In this document: positions 45,540 through 57,377 of the stretch, in pieces
How the letters are laid out: every line of letters begins with the position of its first letter
Position numbering within the stretch: the first letter of the stretch is position 1
NCBI GenBank assembly: GCA_030998015.1
Contig: JARWMV010000235.1
Span: 1,708,585-1,772,584, forward strand
From: Ceratorhiza oryzae-sativae
Lineage: Eukaryota; Basidiomycota; Agaricomycetes; Cantharellales; Ceratobasidiaceae
DNA length: 64,000 nucleotides
Direction of reading: 5' to 3'
Translations under genes and position numbers: made by a program
Notes under the pieces: generated by a model
Told to the model about the DNA's origin: nothing
The model's database searches: none
What the model saw: only the letters and a program-made list of their open reading frames with translations

Positions 45540-46790
45540 CCTATACTAGGTTGAACTCAACTTGCATGCAATCAGCTGCAAGCCTGGCCTGCATGGACAG
45601 CATGGGGACTGAGGTCACGTGACCTGAGCTGATTACATCATAAATGTCTTTGGTATTCATGTGCGAGCACCCATGTTCTGGTGTATGATACACAGTCTCA
45701 TTGAAACAGATTGACATTTTGAACAGGTTGTCCATCAGGGCTGATAACCATTCAGCAAGAATAAACATCACTATTAAATTTTTAACAGCTCCTGAGGCAG
45801 CTGTGGAGACCCTCTGGTGCAACTGCAGGCCTGGCCCGCATGGACAGGACGGAGAGTGAGGTCACGTGACTATCATCGATTTGCTCGAACAATGTTGATA
45901 ATTATGTCTGAGTGTCAATGATCTTGTGTTGGATACACAGATTAGTTAAGACAGATGTTGCCCATCCAGACATATAATCACTCAGTGAGAATTAATATCA
46001 CTATTTAATGTTTTACACCTCCTGAGGCAGCTGTGGAGACCCTCTGCTACACCTGCGGGCCTGGCCCGCATGGACAGGATGGAGAGTGAAGTCACGTGAT
46101 TACCAGTGATTTGCGCGAACATTGTCAATAATCATGTGTTTGATACACGGATTTGTTAAGACAGATGTTGCCCATCCAGATGTATAATCACTCGGTGGGA
46201 ATAAATATCACTGTTAAATGTTTAACAGCTCCTGAGGCTGCTATGGAGACCCTCTGATACACCTGCGGGCCTGGCCCGCACCAACACCACGGAGAACAAT
46301 GTCACGTGACTACCGCTTATTCACGGAAACACTGCCAATAATCGTGTGAGTGTCAATGATCTTGTGTTTGATACACGGATTCATTGACACAGATGTTGTT
46401 CATCAGGGTTTATAATCACTCAGTGAAAATAAACATCAACATTAAATGTATAACAGCTCCTGAGGTAGCTGTGGAAACCCTCTGCTCCATCTGCGGGCCT
46501 GGCCCGCATGGACAGGACAGAGAGTGATGTCACGTGATATATGTTGATTAAATAAACAATGTTGACAATCATGTGTGGGCACCCAGTTCTGGGGCACGAT
46601 ACACAGATTCATTCAAATAGATTGAGAGTTTGAAAAATCTGTTCACAATGGCTTATATTTTGTGACTGAGAACAAATGCTTAAAGGTCCTGGAGGTACAT
46701 GTGGAGCCCCTCTGGGCCAACAGCTGCGGGCCTGGCCCGCATGGATGGGGCGGGAAACCTGTCACGTGACACCACTGTGTGCAGCATTAC
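45540..46790. repeat. Six-unit tandem array with GC palindrome and GTCACGTGAC
   Basis: Six units of about 210-247 bp. Each has TTTAACAGCTCCTGAGG(C/T)-like lead-in (units 2-5), a GC palindrome and, about 20 bases on, GTCACGTGA(C/T). The palindrome GCGGGCCTGGCCCGC is perfect in units 3-6 (46055-46069, 46265-46279, 46493-46507, 46726-46740) and degraded in units 1-2. The E-box palindrome lies at 45614, 45861, 46091, 46301, 46529 and 46761. The two palindromes are far better conserved than the sequence between them. This is not CRISPR, because units are long and have no unique equal-length spacers. Confidence 0.88.
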
Positions 46791-46799
46791 ATGTATATA

Positions 46800-47990
46800 C
46801 TGCAATGATAAAAAAATAGCAATCAAAGAGGAATTATGTTTTTTTGAATGTAGATGATTCTCCCAACTCAGCCTGAGGCTATGTAAGACATCTACAGTAT
46901 GTACAAGGTGCAGGAAACTTCTTTCTACATCACCCCATTATTGGCCCCTGAGAGAAAGTTTCCTTAGTGACGGAGGGTTACTTGTTGGCTAAAGTCATCA
47001 AGAAAATAGTATTTTAATCTTCAATAGTACTACAGTTCTAATAGCTAACATTGAACCCAATGCATATATACCTCTCTTAGACATGATCTACAAGTCCACT
47101 GTTGCAACTCTCCCATTGTGGAAGTTTTGATCCAGAGTCTCAGTCGTATATTTTGCATCAACGTTGCCGGGCTTGCCTTGCTCTGTGGATTTTTGATTAT
47201 ACCAGCTACACTTCCAAAATTTTGAATCCCATGATTCCAGGGAAAGCCCCTGGTTGATACAAGGTCATGCTTGCAAAGTAAAATACACATCTTTCCACCC
47301 TTGTATGGTCACCCATGCTCCTTGTTACTCCAATTTTTTATGTAATGGTCGCCTTTGCTCCCATTGCTTTGTGGAAAGAACCACTGTGTAACATTTCTTT
47401 TCACTTGGTTGCTACAATCTCAATGTGTACAGTGTTGTTGAGTGAAAATACCCATTGTGAGGCTTTTGCCCTCTGGCCAAGGGACATGATGAGTGGTTTA
47501 TGAGCAGCAATGTCAGGAACATGGGAGGGAGAGGAAGTGTGGATGCTTGCCACAAGTTGACCCACACCTAGATGGTATGTCTTGTCCTGACGGTGAAACT
47601 ATATCTTGTCGTTTGAGTCAGGAGTTTTTCCAAGGCCGATACCTTCTGACAATGAAGCCTTGGATTAGGTGGGTTTTGAGTGTTTTTTCAACGTAGTTGG
47701 ACTTTAGTGCAATGAAAATGACACTGTCGAGCAGTGGTTGTCAATGGTCTCACAACAAAGGAACCAGGCCTCCACATTTTGCAAAATAGCCACAAAGTGT
47801 AATCCAAAACCTTCGGTCTTGGGTGCAGGTCTACACTCCTTGAAGCTGAGATGTGGGCCCTTGCGCTTGTTGTGCAGGGCTTCATCCTTGCTCCTGCCCC
47901 AGCCCATGCGTGCTGAGCATTAGGCGATCAAATAACGTGGACCGTTCGCCACTCATTAGCATAATGCTTGAAATCACTTAGAGGGGGTAT
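46800..47990. other. No gene recognised
   Basis: Mixed CpG content. A degenerate frame near 47670-47880 (CNENDTVEQWLSMVSQQRNQASTFCKIATKCNPKP) may be a relic but matches no family I know. Confidence 0.4.
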
Positions 47991-47994
47991 ATAC

Positions 47995-48812
47995 AAGTGA
48001 ATACAAGTGAAGTAAAGTGGATACTGGAGGGTGAGCTGGTGGGCATCCTGTGTGCTACCCAGATCCAGGAGTGCATGCTGTATATCGGCGAAGCAACTGA
48101 CTACATGGACTCGCAATTGGCCATCACCTGCATTGAGGGATTCACCGAAGGCGCTCTGTCGGGGCTGGTAGACGCTATTAGATCAAGCCTGGAAAAGATC
48201 AAGGCTAGGAGGGACAGGCAATTGCTCGCGCTACATTGGTGCCCCACTCACAGGGGCAATGTCGGTAATGCATTGGCAGACCATGAGGCCAAGGTCGCGG
48301 CCAGCGGGGAGCAATACTCCCCAGAGTTTGTCCCCAGACTACTCAGACCGTACAAGCGAATAATCACCTGCTCAATAGTGAAGACCCTCTTCAAGGAAAC
48401 AAACCGCGCTTTCGCGTTCTCCAGCTGGACTATTACGGACACGGCATAGAGGCTCCTGGACAAGTACCCGCCAATCAGGCCAGAAACCTTCGTCGACGAC
48501 ATGGCCAACCTCCCTCGCTCCCACTCTACTCTCCTCTTCCAGCTCATCACAGGGCACATCCAGCTCCAGCGACACCTCCACAGCATCCAAGTTGTGGCCT
48601 TGCCGATCTGCAAGGGGTGCAGGAAAACCAAAGAGACGGTTGCTCACTTCATGCTCCGATGCCCCCGTTTTGAGCGGATCAGACAGGAGGTTCTAGCCTC
48701 AAGGGGCTGCGAATTTCTGAATCTCTCCTATCTCTTCTCTGATAAAGACGCTTTCCCTATTGTTATCGAATATGTTAGACACATGCATCGTTTCTCAGAC
48801 TTACTTCAGTAG
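47995..48812 (+). pseudogene. LINE (non-LTR retrotransposon) 3' fragment: RNase H and zinc-knuckle end
   Basis: C-terminal part of a non-LTR retrotransposon ORF2, in one frame with a TAG at 48447-48449. RNase H motifs: EGELVGILCATQIQECM (Glu), DYMDSQLAITCIEGF (Asp) and LHWCPTHRGNVGNALADHEAK (His and Asp). The first Asp motif is missing upstream, so the copy is 5'-truncated, as is usual for LINEs. After the stop, TGHIQLQRHLHSIQ and CKGCRKTKETVAHFMLRCPRFERIR form the terminal zinc motif typical of these proteins. It ends SDLLQ at 48812; the next about 200 bases are probably its 3' UTR. CpG content is near normal, so it is fairly young. Confidence 0.85.
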
Positions 48813-49039
48813 CTTTCATCTCGCTCTTAGATAGCATCTTATTGTCCTTCTAGTAAACGTGTTTTGACTGTAGATTTGCAATATGTCTCTCTCTCCCTTC
48901 TTCTGTGTGGCGCTCTATACTCCTGTATCATCTCCCCACTCCCTTTTGATCAGATGTTCAATTTTGTATGAGACCAAGTGTTATGGCTCACATCCATCAG
49001 AGATGAATACTGACATTGATTGACCACAACAAGTTATAA

Positions 49040-51640
49040 CTAAGGAGATACACGGGTGGAAGAAAAATATGGGGCGACAACAGAGAACACATCATTGACC
49101 TTGCAGATGATACCAGAGAGGTTTTTTGTAGGCAGCAACCACATCTGCTCACACAACGAGCACTGCAATGTGACCTCTGCCTGCGCTACCGCTGTGCCGT
49201 CCTCGCAGTTATGGTTCACTACCCACCGTTTCAACTTCCGTCGGGCCCGAGGAGCATCCAGACTGCAAGGACACACACGATTTATGTCTGGCAGGGCACG
49301 GCCCAGTGGCCTGGTGTCAAAAGGGGATGCCACGATAGTAAGCGTTGGCCGGTTGGCTGAGAACCAGACAAGATCGGACGACTGGAAAACAGCCTGGTTC
49401 TCCATCCAGCCATGACTAGTCTAGGGATGGCACTCTCCGTGCCTTCCAATGTGGCCTCGCAAACATCTGCAGCAAATCTACCCCATGCTGGTCCCTCAAA
49501 ACCCCTAAGATGCCAGCTGACAACAATGTCACCGCATTGAAAAAGTCTGCATCAAGAGAATGTTAGCTACCTGCCGTGCAATTACTCCCACAATACCCCA
49601 CAATACTACCCTTGCATAGCTGCTTCCAATGCTCTTGTTTCACTCATGCAAGATAAGTGAGATCCAGAGCCAACCACAATTGCACGCCGTGTCAGGGCCA
49701 ATTTCGAAATTTCCCTGACGTGCCTTCGGCCAACAACTAGCAGCTAACAACTGGCACAATCAGACATGAAAGCGTTGATACATCGAATGTCTTCACCTCA
49801 GATATGTCATCTGGATCTGCTTCGATGATACCCTGGGGCTCCAATGACTGAACAAAGTTAGTTACATGGATGAGGACCAAATGAAACCACGCTCTACCAA
49901 CGAAGGTTAGTATGACCATACTGTTGCCGAACACAGTCAAACTCTTACCCGCCAAACGGAGAGGAGACAGGATCTCGACCGTCCAACGGTTGTGTCCGGT
50001 AATCGCTCTGCAGAGAGGGTATTAGCTGAATAAATGGACGTGAACACTTGGCACACCTCCCAGCCAGCATGAGAAAGGTGGGCAGCAGCATGCCGACCAA
50101 CTTCCACTGCATCATACATGACATCTTTGTGGTGCAGAACCACAACCAGGAATTTGGGAGCTTCCAGATTTGAATGCGAACCAGCAGGAATTGTTGTGCG
50201 CTGCATGTCAGGAACGGGATTGTAAGGTAAGATAATCGGTGAATAAAAATAAGCTGATGACTTACACGTGTTAGATTGCCCGACTGAACATTTTGACATG
50301 CCCCCGTGGGTATCCAGCACGTGTGAGAGCGTGAGATGAAAACTTGCAATCAGGTACTTACCATGTCCAATCCCGAAAGGCCAGTGTTGCCAATTCCGTC
50401 AGTGTAGACAGCCTCTTGGCGCAAAGTCGATCCCTGGTTGGGCATCATTTGGCTAGATAACTCAGCATCCATTAATTGCTTCAATTCCTGTAACTACAAG
50501 AACATAGAGCTCAGCTGCGCTATGAATGATATAAAAGCCATCTTACTAGCTGCAAAAATATGTGTTGTGGTTGCGTTGGCTCCACCTGTAGGGAATGTGT
50601 TAGTGGAACTCGAGTAGGATAATTGGATGCACCAACCTCTGTGTACAGTTTCCTGACCTCCTTGGCCCAGATATCGATACTATCTGTACAAACATGCAGG
50701 TCGATATATCGATTCCAAGTTGCTACTGGGCTATCCCTATTCACGTAAATGACCAGGCCACCCCCATCACGAACATGTCTAGACAGGCTCTTCGCCATGG
50801 ATGCAACCCCGGGAGTCAAGAGCGAAGTTCCAACAATTAACAACAGCTTGGTTGCTTGTCCATGGGCTGCTATCATCTGTTCGTAGTCTTGCCCATCCCG
50901 TCCTTCGACCGATTCCTGGTTGAAAACTATTGCAGGGGCTAGGTATCCAACCGGCCTCAATCTTTTGCCCTGATGTAATGCCTGTGAATCTCAAGATAAT
51001 TTCAATATAAAAGTCGCACAAGCCTATTAAGTACTTACTCCGCTCTACACAACTAGGACAGGGGATGCTCTTGCCGTCAGCCAACCTCTGATCAAATGAG
51101 TCTGTTGGCTGAGCTGGGATCTGACGACAGATTCTACATATGAGCCGGGAGTTAGATCCGTGAAGCTCAAATACGGTCTTTTCCATGTCTGGATAGTTGC
51201 GCGTTTGCAAGCCATCAAAGTTCTGGGTGTAGCATTGCACCAGTTGATCAAAGCATTGAAAGGAATGCACAAGCTGGTGAAACTCTGACAGCCGAGCAGC
51301 TCGACATTGGATACGGATCTTTAGCATCTCCATGTTTAAGATGCATAACAGCTTTGGGTCGCTGAGTGTGCTTAGGTCAAACATATCGCGTCCAGATAAC
51401 GATGCACCGTTGTGGCGGAAGTTTTGATAGTATAGCCCATTTTTGGATCGAAAGTCCTGCTGGGAGTGAGTTTTTGTGCCCATCAAGTGCAAACGTTGAA
51501 CTCACCTTGATTCCAACGGACGTTGAGATACCTGCCCCGCATACAACAGTAATGCCTGGAGCAAACCTGATAACTTGGCTAAGTTTCTCTAGGAGATAGG
51601 GCAGTTTGCCTGGTCCATTTTGTATAGTTAAGATAGGCAT
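49040..51640 (-). CDS. Gene A: sirtuin (Hst3/4-like) fused to an uncharacterised C-terminal region
   Basis: Predicted NAD-dependent protein deacetylase, ATG at 51638-51640. Exon 1 51640-51506, exon 2 51456-51039, exon 3 about 50989-50637 keep phase. Sirtuin motifs: VVCGAGISTSVGIK, DFRSKNGLY, YTQNFDGLQ, FELHGS (catalytic His), zinc cysteines CRIC and CPSC, LLIVGTSLLTPGV and LVIYVNRD, so catalysis is plausible. Later exons give APKFLVVVLHHKDVMYDAVE (about 50170), FHLVLIHVTNFVQSLEPQGIIEAD (about 49870), FNAVTLLSAGILGVLRDQHG (about 49530) and SSDLVWFSANRP...RPLGRALPDINRVCPC (about 49370), all matched by genes B and C. Unlike C it has no PHD finger. A segment near 49440-49470 is not continuous, so the C-terminal part may be damaged or further spliced. 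CACGTG lies 47 bases upstream of the ATG. Confidence 0.75.
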
Positions 51641-51684
51641 ATTTGGAAACAGAGTCAGCAGTTGAGAGGAAACAATAGGCACTT

Positions 51685-51694
51685 GTCACGTGAT
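51685..51694. promoter_or_regulatory. CACGTG box upstream of gene A
   Basis: GTCACGTGAT, about 45 bases upstream of the gene A start codon and identical to the 10-mer in array units 3 and 5 at 46091 and 46529. It is a candidate site for a Cbf1-like bHLH factor. Confidence 0.35.
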
Positions 51695-51699
51695 AGGCT

Positions 51700-53480
51700 G
51701 TCCCCTTTGCCCGCAACGGATTCTCTATGCTTTTTCAACAGTGAGCCACTCAGTGCAACCAAAACTGTGAAAGTGCTGACATAATGCTGACAGGTCATCG
51801 GATTGTATCACATAACCGAACTGTGGGATTCTTGGTCTGTATCTGTTGGCGTTGGGTGGGCTCAAGCACAGATAGCCTGAAACAATTTGAAAGTTATACC
51901 TCTAGTGGCTAGGATCTGTAGTACGAACAAGCAAATAGTTCAGCAGCCAACAAATTCCGCCATCAGGTGCATATCACAGGTGCCTCCAGATTAGTGCGTG
52001 AAGCCTGTTTGGTTTGACCAAAGTGCATGAATCGTGGGTATCACTGGCTCTGAGCTCACTATAATTGAATATTTGGCATGTTTTCCTTGGTCGCTGGCCA
52101 AGATATTGTGCAAAAACAGAGGGAAATCATTGGCTGATGGGCTGGTCAAAGTGCCAGAAGACTCATTGCCGGCCTGCAAAGCAATTTCTATTGAAATGCA
52201 AACGGGATAGAGGATTTCTGAGGGGCCACTAAATATTATTATTGCTATCCGGGTGCTGCGCTTTGTGCAATCACTATAGAGGTACAACAGCGTATGGCGT
52301 CCCATGAAAGAAGTTGTACTTCGTATCTGCCAGTGGACCAATTTCGAGCATGCTTAGTAGCACTCTAATAACTCAGATTGGTTCAATCAACGACTCCATG
52401 GGCGGATGTTAGTGCCCAGGGTCTGCCTATGAACAGCTTGAACCAGCTCTGTGCTGTAAGCTTGCTGAACACGAACACCTTGTCAGAAATATTTCATAAC
52501 CGAGTGATAGAAAATCTTCCTGCAAATTTTGCATTTCTGCTGGAGTGCTGGGAAGTTACACAGCCGAACCCTCTCACAAATAGGTAACCTACATTATTAG
52601 GCCCTGTAAGAGCAGCATGTCTGTCATATCCTGACCAAATTGTGCTGGCGCTTCCTCTCAGGTTTGCTGCCATTTTCTCTACATGTACCCGGTTTCTGTT
52701 CTTCCATCAAAAGAATTTTTGTTTTTTTCTGTCATGTGTAGGATGAAATTTAGAAGATATATCCAAAGGCCACACCTCTAATTAACTACAATATAAATAA
52801 TTTAGCAAACTTAATGGCCTTGAAAACTTCTCCTCAAGACTATGGAACCAGCAGAATACCACCACTAGACAGCTGTCGAAGACATAGATAAAGACTGGAG
52901 CGTAACTTTGTGATCCAGAGGTAGAAGGACTCTTTGGAATAGACGAAACTATTAGGCAGACTCTCTGGGACATACCCAGAGAGACATGTCAAAGGCATTG
53001 TGCAACTCTGTTGATCGTCAGCCACTCTCCTCTGCTGGGTAATGTTGTGTCACATCGAGGTTGTAGTACACCTCTACACCCTTGGCTCGTCGATTCGCCT
53101 GCCCCCTGGCCTGTAGCTATGCTTAGGATACCGCCCAATACTTTGTTGTCTCCTATCCAGAATACACTGGAGTCTAGTAGTATGTCTTGACCTGGCACGG
53201 AAGCGAACTCCTATCACCCCCGCAGCTCTTCTCTGTGCCTTTAGGGATTTCCGCCCCTCTGCAATGTGACAGGCCTACCAACCGGCTTGATGGCCTCTTA
53301 CCCTGATCTGCTTTTCACACACTACCGACCCCCAACGCCCTTCCACCTGTAACGTTACTATGTCTTGTACAGGGCGTAGAGCTCAGTTGTCGGATGTGCC
53401 TATTTTCTTCCCCTCGTCCTTTTGTATCGTTGTGAGATTGACGATATTAGGCCTGGCCTCTGGGCAACTATGAATCGCCC
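51700..53480. other. Intergenic, no gene recognised
   Basis: CpG-normal DNA with only short open frames. A run at 53198-52780 on the minus strand (MPGQDILLDSSVFWIGDNKVL) is not recognised. It may be a retroelement scrap, but there is nothing firm. Confidence 0.4.
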
Positions 53481-53766
53481 AATGTATTCTATTTTTTAGA
53501 AGCAGACACAACGTATGATGATGTGGCAATTAAATGGAGGTGGCAAGTCTGTTCAAAGTCTTGGACAGCGGAGAATTCTGAGGGCGAGCAGTCTGAAGAA
53601 GATAAACCATTTGTATATTTGTAGAACGTGCTTATTTTTGCAAGAATAAGATGAAAATATAGAGCAAGCACGCTTCTACAGTACGAGTCAAAGGAAAAAA
53701 AATAACAACAAATGGCCGTCCGAATATAACAAATTACAAAGGAATGGCTGTGGTGGCAAGGCAGAA

Positions 53767-55910
53767 TTAGGACGGTGGGAGGTTTTTGGAAACGTCGAAC
53801 GTGCGGTCGAACATCGTTCGATCGAACTCGGCAATCCAGCCTTCGATCGCGGGTTCCTTGAGACCGGCTTCCCAGGTTTTGACCGTCCGCATAACGTACA
53901 TCCAGATTGAAAGGTAATGTTCCGTGCCAAATAGCAAGCACAAGGTCCTGTCCCGAGCCCAGATTGACAAACGAGCCACCAACCTGTCCTGAAGTTCTCC
54001 CCGCTGTGCCATTGGGATGACCACAGCTGCGGCGAACATCTCCAGCAAGCATATCATGGGGATACGCTCCTTTGCTGTCGGGAGGATCGCTTCAACGGGG
54101 AGCAAGAATTGGATCACAACACCAAGCGTTGCAGGATTCCCCCACGTACTATACGGCCACCGCTCAATCGACCACTCACGAAATCCTGTCTTCGAGACCC
54201 CTTGTGACACATGGAACAAAAAGATATTCCGGCATACCTGCCGGGCCTCCACGACCACAGGTTCATGCAGCGCTCCTGGGCTGCAGGTTGCATGGACGTC
54301 GTCCGTAAAAATATCTGGCATCAGCGCGGCTATCGCAGCTGCACTAATGCCTGGTCTTGGATCGGACACCGTTGGGGAAGCTACTGGCTCATCGACGACA
54401 GTGGGAAGGGTAGAAGGGGTGTTAGTTGTCATCGCGGTCTCAACTGTGTCGTCCTGTGTACGGCCGCCTTTGTGAGTGGTAGCATTTGGAGGGGGATCGA
54501 GAGGCTGTGTTGTAGGCGACGGGGTGTCGAGTGACATCAGTGACCCGTCTAGGGCGCGATCCAGCGCTCCGGCGGAATCCTGTATTTATGATACTGATGA
54601 ATCAATGTGCTAGGATTTCTTTTCCTCGGGTACTCACAATTTGTTTGGAGCCTGAAGGCGCGCTTGAAACGCTTGATCCAATTGCTGGCTTGCTCGACGG
54701 TGGCGCTGGTAAGCAAAAAGAATTAAATTTCGTTTCGAGTTCGACCTGTCGACATTTGGATGCTCACCTCCCATTGGCACATTTACACTCCCAGCAACCC
54801 CAGGCTTGGGGCTGGCGCCTTCCTCTGATACAGACCGAGACGCCAGGTCCTGCCCGGTACAATATCCTGCTCCTTGCTCGTCTGGGTATCTTCTGTCCTT
54901 CGAGCCTGTGTTCAAATATATTAGCCTTGCTGAGTCCCCCTCCCCCGTCACACCGCTCACCTCCTCTTCAATGTGTGTATCCTGTACGCAGAGCGGAATC
55001 GTGTTGGAGGATTTCACAATCTTCCTCCGTTTTTTTGCTTTCTCCCCACGGTACTCGTCATCCTTTTCTTGCTCGTTCCAGGGGAGCCCGGATTGATCTG
55101 GTTCGCCACGGTCATACCTTCGAACCGCCAAAGCAAACCGTGGGTAAAGGTTCCGCTCAATCCACCACGACGGACAAGGATCGCGTCCTTGAAGATCCTT
55201 GAACGGCCGCGCAAACATTCCGTTGTACCTGTATGACGCGATGAAATTGTCCCAAATTGGCTCGTACGCCAGCATCGGGATCAGAGGGACATATAAATAT
55301 TCGGCAGTTTCAAAACACAAAACAGGAAATTCGCTTTGGGAAGCGAGTGAGTTTTGAACATCTTAGAGAAAAAGTGAAAATTGCAGATGCTCACCCGCTA
55401 GCGAAAAATTCAACCCTCTGAACACAGGAGTTTGTCGGAAACACCGACATGGCTTCGGTAAGAACTGGAAAACCTTCTAGCTCCCAATATCCACTTGCGA
55501 CGACGTCGTGGGTATTGGAGTCGCTTAGAGGTGCAACGATTCCCGTGAGCTTGACGCCTCTCCAGTTGGGTTTTGAAGGGTTAGGGGTATAAAGGGCCCC
55601 CATTTTCGTTAGTTTGAATGTGTTGATTGCACGCACAATCACTTCGAGCCATGTCCTGGTCAGAAGAAAGTATCAAAAGCAGTTGAGACTCACGGTGCCG
55701 TCCCTTGTGACCTTCTTCTACCATCGCCTTCCGTTTCCCCTTCTTACTGGAACCTCTGGCCGCTGGCTGCTCGATTTCTTCTGGACTATATTCAGACAGC
55801 AACACCGTCGATTCCGGTACGAAAGTCCATTCCGCGTCCTCAGCAGGCACAGCAGATGGCCCAGCTTGCCCTCCCCTTGACTTCTGAGCTGCAGTGCGGG
55901 TTCGGGCCAT
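53767..55910 (-). CDS. Protein with a histone H3-tail-like N terminus, function unknown
   Basis: Multi-exon gene of roughly 550-600 codons, ATG at 55908-55910, stop at 53767. It starts MARTRTAAQKSRGGQAGPS, which aligns without gaps to the H3 tail: Ala1, Arg2, Thr3, Ala7, Lys9, Ser10, Gly12, Gly13 and Ala15 are kept, Lys4 is Arg and Lys14 is Gln. Exons follow with TKMGALYTPNPSKPNWRGVKL, YRYNGMFARPFKDLQGRDPCPSWWIERN (an aromatic motif), a basic nuclear-signal-like run GEKAKKRRKI, and Pro/Ser/Thr-rich linkers. The last exon (54537-53767) reads TGFREWSIERWPYSTWGNPATLGVVIQFLLPVEAI and ends NLPPS. Exon joins such as MGA-PPSSKPA and KQI-DSAGALD keep phase. No enzymatic domain recognised. Two CACGTG boxes lie 58 and 82 bases upstream. 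Confidence 0.65.
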
Positions 55911-55967
55911 GATTCAGAGTGTAAGTCAATCGTTTCGGGTGGTGGGTAAGGGCTCGTGTGACGCCAT

Positions 55968-55997
55968 CACGTGCGTTTAAACAAACGCGAACACGTG
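55968..55997. promoter_or_regulatory. Two CACGTG boxes upstream of the H3-tail-like gene
   Basis: CACGTG at 55968-55973 and 55992-55997, 58 and 82 bases from the start codon at 55910. Candidate bHLH sites shared with neighbouring promoters. Confidence 0.3.
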
Positions 55998-56245
55998 CCG
56001 CTGGAACGCCACGGTGACTCAGGGTCTGTTCGCTTGCGCCTCAAATGGACCCAGTTTGTCAGGTGCTGTAAAAAATAGACCATTGGCGGACGGTGGTTAA
56101 GGTACATGGCTTGCAACATTAGAGCGGTGAAGGCTGAATCGTAGCACAGTTGTCAAACATATTTTGTTATAATATTGGTAAAGTGAAATGTATTCCGCGT
56201 TACATGGATTTCAAGACGCGAGCAACGTTATACCTCCAGACACTA

Positions 56246-56615
56246 TCACTCACTCGGCGTCTGTTCAAAAGTAGGCTCAATATTGCATGAGGCCAAGTTG
56301 ATGACACACACACCGTTGTGGACCGGGATCAGCCCGCTTTCCTCGCCAGGGGCACTTGCACAGGGAAGGCCGGACTGATGACTCTTGAATTGGCCTAGAG
56401 GTTTTTTAGGAAAAAAATATTGTGTGTGACACAAAACACCCACCGTCAAGACCGGTCGGGCTAGCCCCCTTACCTGTGCCTTCTTCAGCTAGGTGCGCTG
56501 CCACTATGAAACATTAGGTACTGCTGTTAGGAGTGACGGCCGACCTATACTTACTTGACTTCATTGGAGCCTTTCCGCCGGTACGTTTTCGGTTGGTCTG
56601 TTTAGTGCGCGGCAT
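56246..56615 (-). CDS. 79-residue histone H3-tail mimic without a histone fold
   Basis: Three exons keep phase and use GT-AG introns: 56615-56555, 56503-56474 and 56394-56246 (240 coding bases, stop TGA at 56246-56248). Residues 1-19 are MPRTKQTNRKRTGGKAPMK. Against the H3 tail (numbered without Met) this keeps Arg2, Thr3, Lys4, Gln5, Thr6, Arg8, Lys9, Thr11, Gly12, Gly13, Lys14, Ala15, Pro16 and Lys18; changes are Ala1Pro, Ala7Asn, Ser10Arg and Arg17Met. The rest (MAAHLAEEGTGQFKSHQSG ... IEPTFEQTPSE) has no histone fold and is Cys-poor and acidic at the end. It could mimic H3 for modifying enzymes or readers. It could instead be the first exons of a longer gene or a relic of an H3 pseudogene fusion. 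CACGTG lies 36 bases upstream. Confidence 0.65.
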
Positions 56616-56650
56616 GGGGTTGTAGTGGCAAGAGTCAGCCTTCCGCTCAG

Positions 56651-56656
56651 CACGTG
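56651..56656. promoter_or_regulatory. CACGTG box upstream of the H3-tail mimic
   Basis: CACGTG within CAGCACGTGACTCC, 36 bases upstream of the ATG at 56615. Confidence 0.3.
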
Positions 56657-57377
56657 ACTCCGACTTTCTATGTGTGAAATTAAACAACACTTGCTGAACT
56701 CGCACGATCATCAATAGCGATGATGTGACGACCATCGATGGTTGGCTGCTTAAGCGGCTACTGATGGCAGGGTCGATTGGTGAAATATTTCTACTGTCAA
56801 TCCATTATTAGAAAAAGCGGAGAGACGCCCCAGTATTGTCTCGGTCTCGCTTGAATCTGTCAAGGTGCAAGGTGTGAGATTGCGATGTAAGATGTTTCGT
56901 AGTACTCCGTAAAGAAGTGAAATGTATATTACTGACGGTTATTCACACTGGTACATAACCCTTGATATCAGCTATTTACTGGGGGGTCTCCTTGGCTCGG
57001 ATTTGGCTCAGTTCATAATGACAAGTGAAATGTAAATTACTGGAAGCCAAGACCATAGGAAGGAGCTAAACGTACCATTCTGATGTGATGTCCGGCACAT
57101 CTCCCATTGAACTGATCATGCCCAGAGGGCATATTACCTGACAGTGGTATGAGCACAATGCGTAAAACCTGAAATAAATAGGTGTACTGAAGGACCAGCA
57201 CGTCTATGCTATTTTTCCTTTTGGAACGCTTTATTGTGCAGCTGTTTCATGTGCAGCGGGGAAGATTTCACGAAACGCAGTCGAATGCAAAGTAAAGACA
57301 CAATGAAGGTTTTTTATAATCTTGTTTCGACTCATATATCTTATTTCAGCTGTTTTTCACTTGGCCTTCCAAGCATA

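Noticed and set aside
45540..46790. Regular repeats that might be a CRISPR array
   Set aside because: Units are over 200 bp, the between-palindrome sequence is itself repeated, and the DNA is eukaryotic with spliced genes.
49400..49540. A catalytic cysteine in the CHAT-like block of gene A
   Set aside because: Gene A has Ser-Ala-Gly where B and C have Cys-Gly, so a conserved protease site is not supported.
51700..53480. tRNA or rRNA genes in the gene island and its gaps
   Set aside because: No B-box-like GGTTCGAATCC with a matching A box and foldable arms was found; no rRNA-like stretch was recognised.
53489..54537. Plus-strand frames of 107-152 codons opposite the last exon of the 55.9-kb gene
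   Set aside because: The minus strand forms a consistent spliced gene with phase-keeping introns; the plus frames are shadows.
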